From: UBA6109 sp035366835
GTDB lineage: Bacteria; Desulfobacterota; Syntrophia; Syntrophales; UBA6109
NCBI GenBank assembly: GCA_035366835.1
Contig: DAOSIS010000007.1
Coordinates: forward strand, 62,001 to 126,000
Direction: 5' to 3'
DNA length: 64,000 bases
Made by a program: the position numbers and the translations under genes
Shown here: positions 26,183 through 34,401 of the stretch, in pieces
How the letters are laid out: every line of letters begins with the position of its first letter
How positions within the stretch are numbered: the first letter of the stretch is position 1
Notes under the pieces: generated by a model
What the model saw: the letters and a program-made list of their open reading frames with translations, nothing else
Told to the model about the DNA's origin: nothing
Database searches by the model: none

Positions 26183-27661
26183 ATGTTCGAATCGGCAGAG
26201 CTCGGACAAAAGATCGAAAAGGAACGGTACAACCAGGAGGCGCCGAAACTGCGCGAGGAGCTCCTCGACGCCCAGTACGACCTGTCCCAGCAGAAACGCT
26301 TCCCCGTCATCATCGTCGTCGGCGGGGTGGACGGCGCCGGCAAGAGCGAGACCGTGAACCTGCTCAACGAGTGGATGGATCCCCGCCACATCCACACCCA
26401 CGCCTTCTCCGAGCCCTCGGACGAGGAACGGGAGCGGCCCTACATGTGGCGGTTCTGGCGGGCGCTGCCGCCCAAGGGGAAGATCGGGATCCTCTACGGC
26501 GCCTGGCACACGGCGCCGATCGTGGACCGCGTGCTGCGGCGGTGCAAGAGGGCGCACCTCGACCAGGCGATCGAGGAGAACATCCGCTTCGAGAAGATGC
26601 TGACCGACGAGGGCGCCCTGATCCTCAAGTTCTGGTTTCACCTCTCGAAGGACCAGCAGCGCAAGCGCCTCAAGGCGCTGGAGGAGGACCCCAAGACCCG
26701 CTGGCGCGTCACCGATACCGATTGGGACCGTTTCCGGATGTACGACCGCTTCCGGAAGGTCTCCGAGTATTTCATCCGCCAGACCAGCACGGCCGAGGCG
26801 CCGTGGGTCATCGTGGAGGGCTTCGATCACTGCTACCGCAGCCTGACCGTGGGCAATCACCTGCTGCAGTGCCTGCGGCAGCGCCTCGCGGACAAGCCCG
26901 CGGAGCGGCCGCAGGTCAAGGCGCCCCCGATGCTGCCGCGCATCGAGGGCCGGGACGTCCTCAGTTCCCTCGACCTGACCCAGAGCCTGACCAAGAAGAA
27001 GTACCAGAAGGACCTGGAAACCTGGCAGGGGCGCATCAACCTGCTGACCCGCCATCCGAAATTCAAGAGCAAGTCGGTCATCCTCGTCTTCGAGGGCCAG
27101 GATGCGGCCGGCAAGGGCGGCGCGATCCGGCGCGTCACCTCGGCGCTGGACTCCCGGATCTACCAGGGGGTTCCCATCGCGGCGCCGACGGAGGAGGAGC
27201 GCGCGCAGCCCTACCTGTGGCGTTTCTGGCGGCATATCCCCCGCCGGGGCCGTTTCACGATCTTCGACCGGTCCTGGTACGGCCGGGTCCTGGTGGAGCG
27301 CGTCGAGAGGTTCTGCTCCGAGGCCGACTGGATGCGCGCCTACGGCGAGATCAACGATTTCGAGATGCAGCTCGTGCGGAACGACTCGATCGTCGTGAAA
27401 TTCTGGCTCCAGATCAGCAAGGAGGAGCAGCTCAAGCGGTTCAAGGAGCGGGAGAAGATCGCCTTCAAGCGCTTCAAGATCACCGAGGAGGACTGGCGCA
27501 ACCGCAAGCGATGGGACGATTACCATCGGGCCGTGTGCGACATGACGGAACGCACGTCCACGGAGGTGGCGCCCTGGACGATCGTCGAGGCGAACGACAA
27601 GTGGTTCGCGCGCATCAAGGTGTTGAAGACCATCGTCAGCCGCATCGAAGCGGCCATGTAA
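26183..27661 (+). CDS. pap: Polyphosphate:AMP phosphotransferase (two-domain PPK2)
   Basis: 492 aa, two fused PPK2 domains. Domain 1 has GGVDGAGKSETVNLL (about 47) but lacks a DRSWY motif (GILYGAWHTAP stands in its place). Domain 2 has FEGQDAAGKGGAIRR (about 302) and FDRSWYGRVLVERVE (about 360), so I expect the second domain to be the catalytic one. The class II family makes ADP from AMP using polyphosphate. ATG 26183 follows AGGAGG. Ppk1, which makes polyphosphate, lies 11 kb away in the same window. Confidence 0.93.
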   Translation: MFESAELGQKIEKERYNQEAPKLREELLDAQYDLSQQKRFPVIIVVGGVDGAGKSETVNLLNEWMDPRHIHTHAFSEPSDEERERPYMWRFWRALPPKGKIGILYGAWHTAPIVDRVLRRCKRAHLDQAIEENIRFEKMLTDEGALILKFWFHLSKDQQRKRLKALEEDPKTRWRVTDTDWDRFRMYDRFRKVSEYFIRQTSTAEAPWVIVEGFDHCYRSLTVGNHLLQCLRQRLADKPAERPQVKAPPMLPRIEGRDVLSSLDLTQSLTKKKYQKDLETWQGRINLLTRHPKFKSKSVILVFEGQDAAGKGGAIRRVTSALDSRIYQGVPIAAPTEEERAQPYLWRFWRHIPRRGRFTIFDRSWYGRVLVERVERFCSEADWMRAYGEINDFEMQLVRNDSIVVKFWLQISKEEQLKRFKEREKIAFKRFKITEEDWRNRKRWDDYHRAVCDMTERTSTEVAPWTIVEANDKWFARIKVLKTIVSRIEAAM

Positions 27662-27890
27662 CCGGCGGAAGGTCAGGCCTTGACCTTGATCCGGCGCCTG
27701 CCGGGCCGGCGTTTTCCCCTCGAAAAATGCCCCTGGAAAAGACGCCTGACGCAGGGCTGTTCCCACCGGCCGTGATTCCCCTCCGAACGCCGCAAAAAAT
27801 TTGCCGCCGACCTGCAGAAAATCCTGCTTTTCCACTTAAGAACCTCCTTTCCGAACCGATATAGAACTAGAGCCGTTTTCTTCTGCGGAC

Positions 27891-27926
27891 GCATCGCCGG
27901 ACGATTTCGTGAGGGCCCGGCGATGC
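27891..27926 (+). promoter_or_regulatory. Inverted repeat in the chemoreceptor 5' leader
   Basis: GCATCGCCGG (27891-27900) and CCGGCGATGC (27917-27926), 16-base loop, 35 bases before the ATG at 27961. Its role is unknown; it does not match a riboswitch I know. The rest of the 299-bp gap 27662-27960 holds nothing that I can define. Confidence 0.35.
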
Positions 27927-27960
27927 CCGGGCAGGAACGATTTTTCACGGAGGTTGTAGA

Positions 27961-29883
27961 ATGAAGCACGCAAGACTGAGCACGAAACTGGTCACGGCAT
28001 TCCTGCTGGTGGGGGTGCTTCCGCTTCTGGTCGCGGGAATTGTCTGTCTTCTCAACGCGAACGGGGCGCTGACGTCCATGGCTTTCGAGAAGCTTGATGC
28101 GGCGCAGAGCCTCAAAGGCAATCATCTGAAGACCTATTTCGAACAGACCATGAACAGCATGAAGGGCCAGACGACCAATGCCCTGATCATCGAAGCGTCC
28201 AAGATGATGGAGAATTCCTTCAAGGCATCGGAGGGCAATATCAAGGACGGCACCTATCAGTACCATCTCATGAAATTCGAGGACACGATCAAGGAGTTCG
28301 CAAGAGCGAACGGCTACGCCGACATCATCATGCTCTCCCTCGACGGCACGGTTTTCTACACCCTTCAGAAGGGAGAGGACCTGGGGCAGAGTGTCGTGAA
28401 CGGCGCCTTGAAGGACAGCGGCCTCGGGAAGTGTTTCCAGGCGGTGCAGAGCGGCAAGGATCCGGTCGTCTTTTCCGATTTCGCCGCCTATGGGCCGATC
28501 CAGAAGAAGCCGGCCGCCTTCATCGGCGTGCCGGTCATCGGTTACGGGGAGAAGCAGGCCGTCCTGGCTGCCCGCATTTCCGCAAAGGAGATCAACGCGA
28601 TCATGACGGATCGGTCCGGGATGGGGAAGAGCGGCCAGACCTATCTGGTCGGACCGGACCATCTCATGCGGTCCGATGCCGTCTTGGACCTGCAGAACCG
28701 GTCCGTGGAGGCATCGTTCGCCAATCCTTCCGTCGGCAGGGTGGACACCGACGCCGTTCGGCAGGCCCTCGCAGGCAAATCCGGCAGCGGCATCCTCAGC
28801 GACTACCGGGGTGAGAAGGTCCTGACATCCTACCATCCCTTCACGCTGGGGGCGGCGCGGTGGGCGTTCGTGGCCGAGATCGGCAAGGCCGAGGCGTTTG
28901 CCGCCGTAACCCGGATCTTCTGGATCATCCTGATCCTGGCCGTCATCGGCGTCGCCGCGATCGTCGCTGTCGCCCTCATGATGACCCGGTCGATCACCCG
29001 TCCGCTGCACGCCGTCATGGGGGACCTGGGAGAGAGGTCGGACCGGGTTTCGAAAGCGGCGGCGCAGCTGACGGACTCGAGCCAGCAGCAGGCCTCGGGA
29101 GCGGCCCAGCAGGCGGCGTCGATTCAGGAAACATCCGCCTCGCTGGAAGAACTGTCGTCGATGACGAAGAAGAACGCCGAGTATGCCGGCAAGGCGGAAT
29201 CGATCATCAAGTCGGCGACGGAGACGGTGAAACGGACCAGCGCCTCCATGTCCGACCTGACGCAGTCCATGTCGGAGGTGACGAAGGCGAGCGAGGACAC
29301 GTCCAAGATCATCAAGACGATCGACGAGATCGCCTTCCAGACGAACCTGCTGGCGCTCAACGCCGCCGTCGAGGCGGCGCGGGCCGGGGAAGCGGGCGCG
29401 GGCTTTGCCGTTGTCGCCGAGGAGGTCCGCAACCTGGCCAGGCGTTCCGCCGAGGCGGCGAAGGACACGACGAACCTCATCGAGGGCACCATCGAGAAGG
29501 TGCGGGCGGGGTCGACATCGGTCGCAACGACCAACGAGACCTTCGTCCAGGTGACGGAGAGCATCTTCAAGGCGAGCGAACTCATCGGGGAAATCGCCGC
29601 CGCGTCGGGGAGGCAGGCCCAGGGAATCGAGCAGGTCAACAGCGCCATGGCCGAAGTGGACAAGGTGGCCCAGCAGAATGCGTCCAATGCCGAGGAGTCG
29701 TCATCGTCGTCGGAGGAACTGAAGGCGCAGGCCGCTGCCCTGAAGGGCGTCGCCGGCACCCTCGCGCAGATCGTCGGCGGCAACGGCCATGGGGCGTTTC
29801 AAGGCGGAGAAGCCTCCGTTGCCCTGGGCGCCGGAGGCGCCGCGGTTCCCATCCGCCGTCTGGCGGCACCGACGGGCGAATGA
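27961..29883 (+). CDS. Methyl-accepting chemotaxis protein
   Basis: 640 aa. An N-terminal membrane segment (about 10-32) is followed by a periplasmic sensor region of about 280 residues that looks like a dCache fold (YADIIMLSLDGTVFYT, GVPVIGYGEKQ). A second membrane segment (about 315-340) and the cytoplasmic signalling part follow. The signalling tip reads IDEIAFQTNLLALNAAVEAA (about 458-477) with the conserved FAVVAEEVRNLARRSAEAA. No C-terminal CheR-binding pentapeptide is seen. The ligand cannot be inferred. ATG 27961 follows GGAGGTTGTAGA. No che genes lie nearby, so it is an orphan receptor. Confidence 0.95.
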   Translation: MKHARLSTKLVTAFLLVGVLPLLVAGIVCLLNANGALTSMAFEKLDAAQSLKGNHLKTYFEQTMNSMKGQTTNALIIEASKMMENSFKASEGNIKDGTYQYHLMKFEDTIKEFARANGYADIIMLSLDGTVFYTLQKGEDLGQSVVNGALKDSGLGKCFQAVQSGKDPVVFSDFAAYGPIQKKPAAFIGVPVIGYGEKQAVLAARISAKEINAIMTDRSGMGKSGQTYLVGPDHLMRSDAVLDLQNRSVEASFANPSVGRVDTDAVRQALAGKSGSGILSDYRGEKVLTSYHPFTLGAARWAFVAEIGKAEAFAAVTRIFWIILILAVIGVAAIVAVALMMTRSITRPLHAVMGDLGERSDRVSKAAAQLTDSSQQQASGAAQQAASIQETSASLEELSSMTKKNAEYAGKAESIIKSATETVKRTSASMSDLTQSMSEVTKASEDTSKIIKTIDEIAFQTNLLALNAAVEAARAGEAGAGFAVVAEEVRNLARRSAEAAKDTTNLIEGTIEKVRAGSTSVATTNETFVQVTESIFKASELIGEIAAASGRQAQGIEQVNSAMAEVDKVAQQNASNAEESSSSSEELKAQAAALKGVAGTLAQIVGGNGHGAFQGGEASVALGAGGAAVPIRRLAAPTGE

Positions 29884-30003
29884 AGACGTACGCGGGAAGC
29901 GGCAGGGGCTTTCCGGGGATGGTGCCGGACATCCCGGGAAAAAGGATGGGCCGGAGAACGCGGCCGGAACTGCGATCGGGACCGGGGGCGATGGAGGTCC
30001 GCA

Positions 30004-30119
30004 GCGCCGCGGCGGGCCCGGCCGCCGTCGTCTCCTGATCGAACCGCGCCAGATCTCTCGGAAATCCGCCTGTCTCGCCCGCGCCAACTCCCCCTCGGGC
30101 TCGTGGAGTTCCCCGAATC
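30004..30119 (-). pseudogene. Decayed 3' fragment of the CHAD-domain gene beside repeat copy B
   Basis: About 116 bp that align, at roughly 88% identity by eye, to 36010-36126, the last codons of the CYTH-CHAD gene. On the minus strand it reads FGEL..GELARARQADFREIW and then shifts frame where one base is missing. There is no start and no other part of the gene, so it is a remnant. The 120 bp between the chemoreceptor stop and this fragment hold nothing recognisable. Confidence 0.7.
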
Positions 30120-30241
30120 GGAATTGAAGTCCTCCGGAGCGAGCTCCGGAGAATCTTCGATCCCCAAGGAAGGGATCTCAAACAGGATTCGCCCGCATCC
30201 CCCGCAGCAGGCTGCGAGGCATGCGCCCGCTGCCGGATTCA
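30120..30241 (-). repeat. Three-hairpin interspersed repeat, copy B
   Basis: 122 bp, more diverged than copies A, C and D (for example the third hairpin has lost perfect symmetry). On the minus strand it runs TGAATCCGGCAGC to GACTTCAATTCC. It directly abuts the CHAD remnant, on the side opposite to that seen in copy C. Confidence 0.85.
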
Positions 30242-30270
30242 TGATCCGCGGCATCGACTCCCCGCCGGTG

Positions 30271-30303
30271 TTTTTCACGAATTCTTTACCTCCCTGTCAT
30301 CAA
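30271..30303 (+). promoter_or_regulatory. Candidate Pho box upstream of phnC
   Basis: Three 11-base units with a common TTCAC/TTTAC/GTCAT core: TTTTTCACGAA, TTCTTTACCTC, CCTGTCATCAA. The last half-site holds CTGTCAT, as in PhoB boxes, which are 11-bp direct repeats. It lies about 155 bases before phnC, consistent with phosphate-starvation control, but is a judgement by eye. Confidence 0.4.
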
Positions 30304-30458
30304 TCAGCAATGATCCTCCTGTAAATCGGCATCCAGGCAAATGAAAGCGGAATCGTGCTGCGGCAACCCATGAAGAGGGGTGCACACACGAACAAAACGG
30401 ACGAAAAGGCAAGGATTTCAACAATTCGTCCGACAGCGTGGAGAGGAGCTTTTCAGCG

Positions 30459-31379
30459 ATGGAAGAAGTCATTGGCAATGCCGGCGTTCAGCCGCGTCCG
30501 TCCGGAATCCCGATGGATCCTTTCCCGGCGGCGGGAGGTCCCGGGTGCGCCCGCATCCCCGGGTCGGGGACGTGCATATCCGCCAGGAACGTGACCCTGG
30601 GGTACGGCGACAAGGTGGTCCTCGACGGCATCCATCTGGATGTTTGCGGAGGAGAGTTCATCAGCGTCATCGGTCCGTCCGGTGTCGGAAAGTCAACGCT
30701 GCTCATGGCGATCAACGGCACCGTGAGGATATTCGGCGGCGATCTGACCGTCTTGAATCACAATCTGCGAACCATCAAGAACGGTGCCCTCAAGCATGTA
30801 CGATCGCGGATCGGCGCCGTCTATCAGGGTTATAACCTGGTCAAGCGGCTGAGCGTTCTGGACAACATCGCCGCCGGCATGCTGCGGCGGGTGGGGCCTC
30901 TTTCGGCGGCGATCAAGTATTACACCCATGACCAGTATGAAAAGATCTACGAGTATATGCAGGCCGTGGGGATCGAAGAAGAGGCTTTGCAGCGTTGCGA
31001 CAGGCTGTCGGGCGGCCAGATGCAGCGCGTGGCGATCGCCAGGGCCCTGGCGCAAAGCCCGGAGATGATTCTCGCCGACGAGCCCATTTCGTCCCTTGAT
31101 CCCGTAAGCGCCGGAAACGTCATGGACACCCTGGCGCGGATCAACCGCCAATACGGCATCACGATTATCGCCAATCTTCACCAACTGGATCATGCAAGGA
31201 ACTACTGCACGAGGATCATCGGCATCAACGAAGGGAGAATCGTCTATGACGGAAGACCGGAATGCATGGGTCAGGCCGTCATCAAGCAAATATACCGGGA
31301 CGCCCGATATGAAAAGAGGATGCCCTTGGTTGACGGCCGATCCTGTCCTGCCGCTCCGCTGCCCGTTTACAGCGCCTGA
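30459..31379 (+). CDS. phnC: Phosphonate/phosphite-type ABC transporter ATPase
   Basis: 306 aa. An ATPase domain with Walker A GPSGVGKST (about residue 72), signature DRLSGGQMQRVAIARAL (about 185) and Walker B MILADEPISSLDP. PhnC-specific features include MAINGTVRIFGGDL and RSRIGAVYQGYNLVKRLSVLDNI. A non-conserved N-terminal extension of about 40 residues precedes the domain. Start ATG 30459 follows GAGGAG; a GTG seven codons upstream is possible. First gene of phnCDE, followed by phnD after 34 bp. The complex imports phosphonate, phosphite or a related oxyanion across the inner membrane. Confidence 0.9.
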   Translation: MEEVIGNAGVQPRPSGIPMDPFPAAGGPGCARIPGSGTCISARNVTLGYGDKVVLDGIHLDVCGGEFISVIGPSGVGKSTLLMAINGTVRIFGGDLTVLNHNLRTIKNGALKHVRSRIGAVYQGYNLVKRLSVLDNIAAGMLRRVGPLSAAIKYYTHDQYEKIYEYMQAVGIEEEALQRCDRLSGGQMQRVAIARALAQSPEMILADEPISSLDPVSAGNVMDTLARINRQYGITIIANLHQLDHARNYCTRIIGINEGRIVYDGRPECMGQAVIKQIYRDARYEKRMPLVDGRSCPAAPLPVYSA

Positions 31380-31413
31380 AGAAGGCGATGAAATCATCAA
31401 AGGAGATCTCACA

Positions 31414-32304
31414 ATGAACAAGAAACGGTACCTGATGATCCTTGCGCTTGCGGTCATGGCCGTGGCGATGGTTGCGACCAGTCTCTTTGCCGGCTCCTCC
31501 GTGCCCCCGGACTGGCCCTCAAGACTCGTTTTCGGCGTCATTCCGACGGATTCGTCGGACAACGTCATGGAGCGGAACGACAGCCTCGTTCGGTACCTTC
31601 AGAAGAGGCTCGGCGTTCCGGTGGAGATCAAGACGGCGACGGATTACGCAGGCGTGATTACGGGCATGCAGTTCAAGCACATCGACTTCGCCTATTTCGG
31701 ACCCAAGTCCTATGTGGAGGCGGCCAAACGCGCCAATGCCGAGGCCTTCGCCGTTGAGTTGTCCCGGGACGGCGCGGCGGGCTACTACGGCGTCATTATC
31801 ACCAGGAAGGGGTCGGGACTGAAGAACATGAAAGATATCCGGGGAAAGGTCTGGGCCTTCACCGACCCGAATTCCACAAGCGGGACCCTCGTCCCGATGG
31901 TCTATTTCTACAAGGAACTGAAGATGGATCCGGAGAAATATTTTTCCAAGGTGATCTATTCCGGCTCTCACGAGGCATCCATGCTGGCCGTCAAGAACGG
32001 CAAGGTGGACGCCGCCTCCACGAACGACATCGATATGGCCAGAGGGGACGGTAAACGCTGGAAGGTGAACGAGGATTTTGAGATCATCTGGAAATCGAAG
32101 CTCATTCCCGCATCGCCCATCGCCTACAGAAAAGATATTCCCGCTTCCCTGAAGAAGGCCCTCAAAGACGCCTTCCTCGCCTACGACGACCCTGTCGGCC
32201 TCGATAAATTGAAGCTCAAGGGCTATGTGGAGGGTTCTGACGGGTTGTTCGATCCCATCCGGGATCAGATGGAAGTCAAGGCGGCACTGACAAGGAAGAA
32301 CTGA
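31414..32304 (+). CDS. phnD: Phosphonate-type periplasmic binding protein
   Basis: 296 aa. An N-terminal signal peptide (KKRYLMILALAVMAVAMVAT, cleavage near residue 26) leads into a type II binding fold: VFGVIPTDSSDNVMERNDSL, the IDFAYFGPKSYVEA strand, and FTDPNSTSGTLVP, which is the anion-binding S/T loop typical of PhnD-like proteins. ATG 31414 follows AAAGGAGATCTCACA. It delivers ligand to the PhnE/PhnC complex. Whether the ligand is phosphonate, phosphite or another anion cannot be read from sequence. No C-P lyase or phosphonatase genes are in the window. Confidence 0.92.
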   Translation: MNKKRYLMILALAVMAVAMVATSLFAGSSVPPDWPSRLVFGVIPTDSSDNVMERNDSLVRYLQKRLGVPVEIKTATDYAGVITGMQFKHIDFAYFGPKSYVEAAKRANAEAFAVELSRDGAAGYYGVIITRKGSGLKNMKDIRGKVWAFTDPNSTSGTLVPMVYFYKELKMDPEKYFSKVIYSGSHEASMLAVKNGKVDAASTNDIDMARGDGKRWKVNEDFEIIWKSKLIPASPIAYRKDIPASLKKALKDAFLAYDDPVGLDKLKLKGYVEGSDGLFDPIRDQMEVKAALTRKN

Positions 32305-32365
32305 TGGGAGGCGTTCCGGCCTTGCAGAGGAAGACCAGCGGCCGGGAGGATGTTTGTTCGGCACC

Positions 32366-33223
32366 ATGGATCTGAAAACGATCAAGCAGAAGACGAACCC
32401 GTTTCACCCCGGCAACGTGGCGGCCTGTCTGGTGTTCGCAGCGCTCATCGCCTGGAGCTGGAGCTCCACCGAGATGAGCGCCAGGGCTCTCCTGGACGGC
32501 TGGCGGAACATGATCGTCTACATCGGCGGGAATCCCGCCATTGAAGGGAGCGGATTCTTCCCGCCGGCGTTTCAGGAAACGCGGATCGTCAAGTATCTCC
32601 TTTCCATGGTGGAAACGATTCAGATGGCCTTTCTTGCCCTCATCCTGTCGGTCCTCATCGCTTTTCCGCTTTCGTTCTTTGCCTCCCGGAATACGCTGGA
32701 GATCATTTTCCCGGGGCGCAGCTGGCATTCGGCCGTCTTGCGGAAGATGCTTTACATGACGACCCGGTTCGTCGCCAATCTTTTCCGTTCCATCAACGAA
32801 CTGGTCTGGGCGCTGATCTTCGTCAGCGCCGTCGGCCTGGGGCCCATGCCGGGCATTCTGGCCCTGGGCGTTCATACGTCCGGGGTTCTCATGAAACTCT
32901 TCTCTGAAGGGATCGAAAACATCCAGCCCGAGCCGATCACAGCCGTGGCGGCTACCGGCGCGGGCCCCTTCAAGGTGGTACGCTACGCCGTGATTCCGCA
33001 AATCGTGCCCTTTTTCGTGTCCATGATCCTCTACCGCTTCGAGTCCGATGTCCGGTCGGCGACGATCCTCGGTTTCACCGGGGCGGGCGGGATCGGCATG
33101 TATCTTTTCGACAAGCTCCGGTCCTATGAAAACAAAGACGTCACGACGATTCTGATCATTATCATCGTCGCCGTTGCCCTTGTCGATCGGCTGAGCGCCG
33201 TTATCCGCCAGAGGTACACGTAA
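32366..33223 (+). CDS. phnE: Phosphonate-type ABC transporter permease
   Basis: 285 aa, about six membrane segments. The binding-protein-dependent permease EAA loop is present as ITAVAATGAGPFKVVRYAVI (about 192-211). The N-terminus LKTIKQKTNPFHPGN is cytoplasmic. The start is uncertain: ATG 32366 has GGGAGGA 15 bases upstream, and a TTG at 32354 is too close to it. It forms the membrane channel of PhnCDE. The next gene, a hydrolase, begins 57 bp downstream in the same direction. Confidence 0.9.
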   Translation: MDLKTIKQKTNPFHPGNVAACLVFAALIAWSWSSTEMSARALLDGWRNMIVYIGGNPAIEGSGFFPPAFQETRIVKYLLSMVETIQMAFLALILSVLIAFPLSFFASRNTLEIIFPGRSWHSAVLRKMLYMTTRFVANLFRSINELVWALIFVSAVGLGPMPGILALGVHTSGVLMKLFSEGIENIQPEPITAVAATGAGPFKVVRYAVIPQIVPFFVSMILYRFESDVRSATILGFTGAGGIGMYLFDKLRSYENKDVTTILIIIIVAVALVDRLSAVIRQRYT

Positions 33224-33280
33224 GAGTCGAGATTCGCCGCCGGAGACGCGGCTGAATCCTGTCATGGCACGAGTTTTTTG

Positions 33281-34258
33281 ATGGCAAAGCGCTTTGTCGC
33301 GACATCCTGCGTGTTGTTCGTTCTTGCCGTCTCCATCCTTTCCTACTGGCTTTCGGACAGCAGAATCCCCCCGTCGGTGCCTTCGCGTGCGAGCGAACTC
33401 GTCGCGAGAAAAGATTCCGCGGAATGGTATTCGGCGCAGGGAGCAAAACGGACGAGAGGAGTCGCCCTCGTCGTCCACGGTCTCAACTTGAGGCCGGAAA
33501 GGATGCAGCCCATCATCGCCGAACTCAACGACGCCGGAATGGATGTCCTGAACGTTTCGCTCCGCGGTCACGGCGGCAACTTCGTGCCCAATGCGAACGT
33601 CACTCCCGATGAAGCCCGGCTGGAATCGTTCCGCGGCGTCACGTACGGCCTATGGTTGGCCGAGGTGCATGCATCCTACCTGAAGGCCAGGGAAAGGGCA
33701 TCCAGGAGGAATGTTCCGGTATTCTTCATCGGCTACTCTCTCGGTGGGTTGCTGGGCTGTGACCTTGTCCTTTCGCAACCCGATGTTCATTACGAACGCA
33801 TGGCTCTTTTCGCGCCGGCCCTGAATGTCACGGTGAAGAGTTATCTCCTGAAGGCTCTGATGCCCTTTCCGGACATGGTGATTGACAGCCTGTCCCCCCG
33901 GCCCTATCGGACGAATCAGGGGACGCCCATGGCCGCTTACAAGGCGCTGTTCGAAGCCATTGATTTCTTTCACGGCAGCATGAATGGGAAATTGAACAAG
34001 CCCACCATCGTCTTCATCGATGAAGAGGACGAATTCATATCGTATTCGGAGCTGAAAGAACTGACATCAAGAAGGAACCTTGACCGCTGGCGGATCCATA
34101 CGGTCCGGAAAGATCGGGACATCCGTGAAGAGGTGTCGCATCATCTGATTATCGACGAAGAAAGCGTCGGCGAGGACATGTGGAAGCGGATCAGGAGTTC
34201 TCTGCGAAATCACCTGACGGGAAGGAGCGCTCCCGCGGACCGGCACCGGGAGGACTGA
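33281..34258 (+). CDS. Membrane-anchored alpha/beta hydrolase
   Basis: 325 aa. An N-terminal hydrophobic anchor or uncleaved signal (about residues 5-25, CVLFVLAVSILSYWL) is followed by an alpha/beta hydrolase fold. The oxyanion-hole strand is GVALVVHGLNLRPERM, the nucleophile elbow FIGYSLGGLLG (about residue 150), the acid likely in FIDEEDEF and the His in VSHHLIID. The substrate is unknown. Because it follows phnE by 57 bp, it may hydrolyse an ester at the outer face of the inner membrane to supply a phosphorus compound, which is inference. A lipid esterase role is equally possible. Confidence 0.8.
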   Translation: MAKRFVATSCVLFVLAVSILSYWLSDSRIPPSVPSRASELVARKDSAEWYSAQGAKRTRGVALVVHGLNLRPERMQPIIAELNDAGMDVLNVSLRGHGGNFVPNANVTPDEARLESFRGVTYGLWLAEVHASYLKARERASRRNVPVFFIGYSLGGLLGCDLVLSQPDVHYERMALFAPALNVTVKSYLLKALMPFPDMVIDSLSPRPYRTNQGTPMAAYKALFEAIDFFHGSMNGKLNKPTIVFIDEEDEFISYSELKELTSRRNLDRWRIHTVRKDRDIREEVSHHLIIDEESVGEDMWKRIRSSLRNHLTGRSAPADRHRED

Positions 34259-34401
34259 ACGGGATCCTCTCGGCGCCGCGTCCCGCCCGCTGCGCCTTCC
34301 GGGGCGTCGGGTCGGTCCTGCCGTCATTCAGAAACCGTTCACGACGAGGTCACCCTGTTGACATACGACTGCTGTAAGAAGGACGTCCGGAAGGGAAACG
34401 G

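Noticed and set aside
27891..27926. Possible c-di-GMP or other riboswitch before the chemoreceptor
   Set aside because: Only one inverted repeat is seen and the conserved loop sequences of the GEMM class are missing.
30453..31568. Minus-strand frames opposite phnC
   Set aside because: PhnC has all ABC ATPase motifs on the plus strand; the antisense frames have none and no ribosome site.
34358..34363. TTGACA before the PIN-PhoH gene as a promoter
   Set aside because: No acceptable -10 element lies 15-19 bp downstream, so I did not annotate it.
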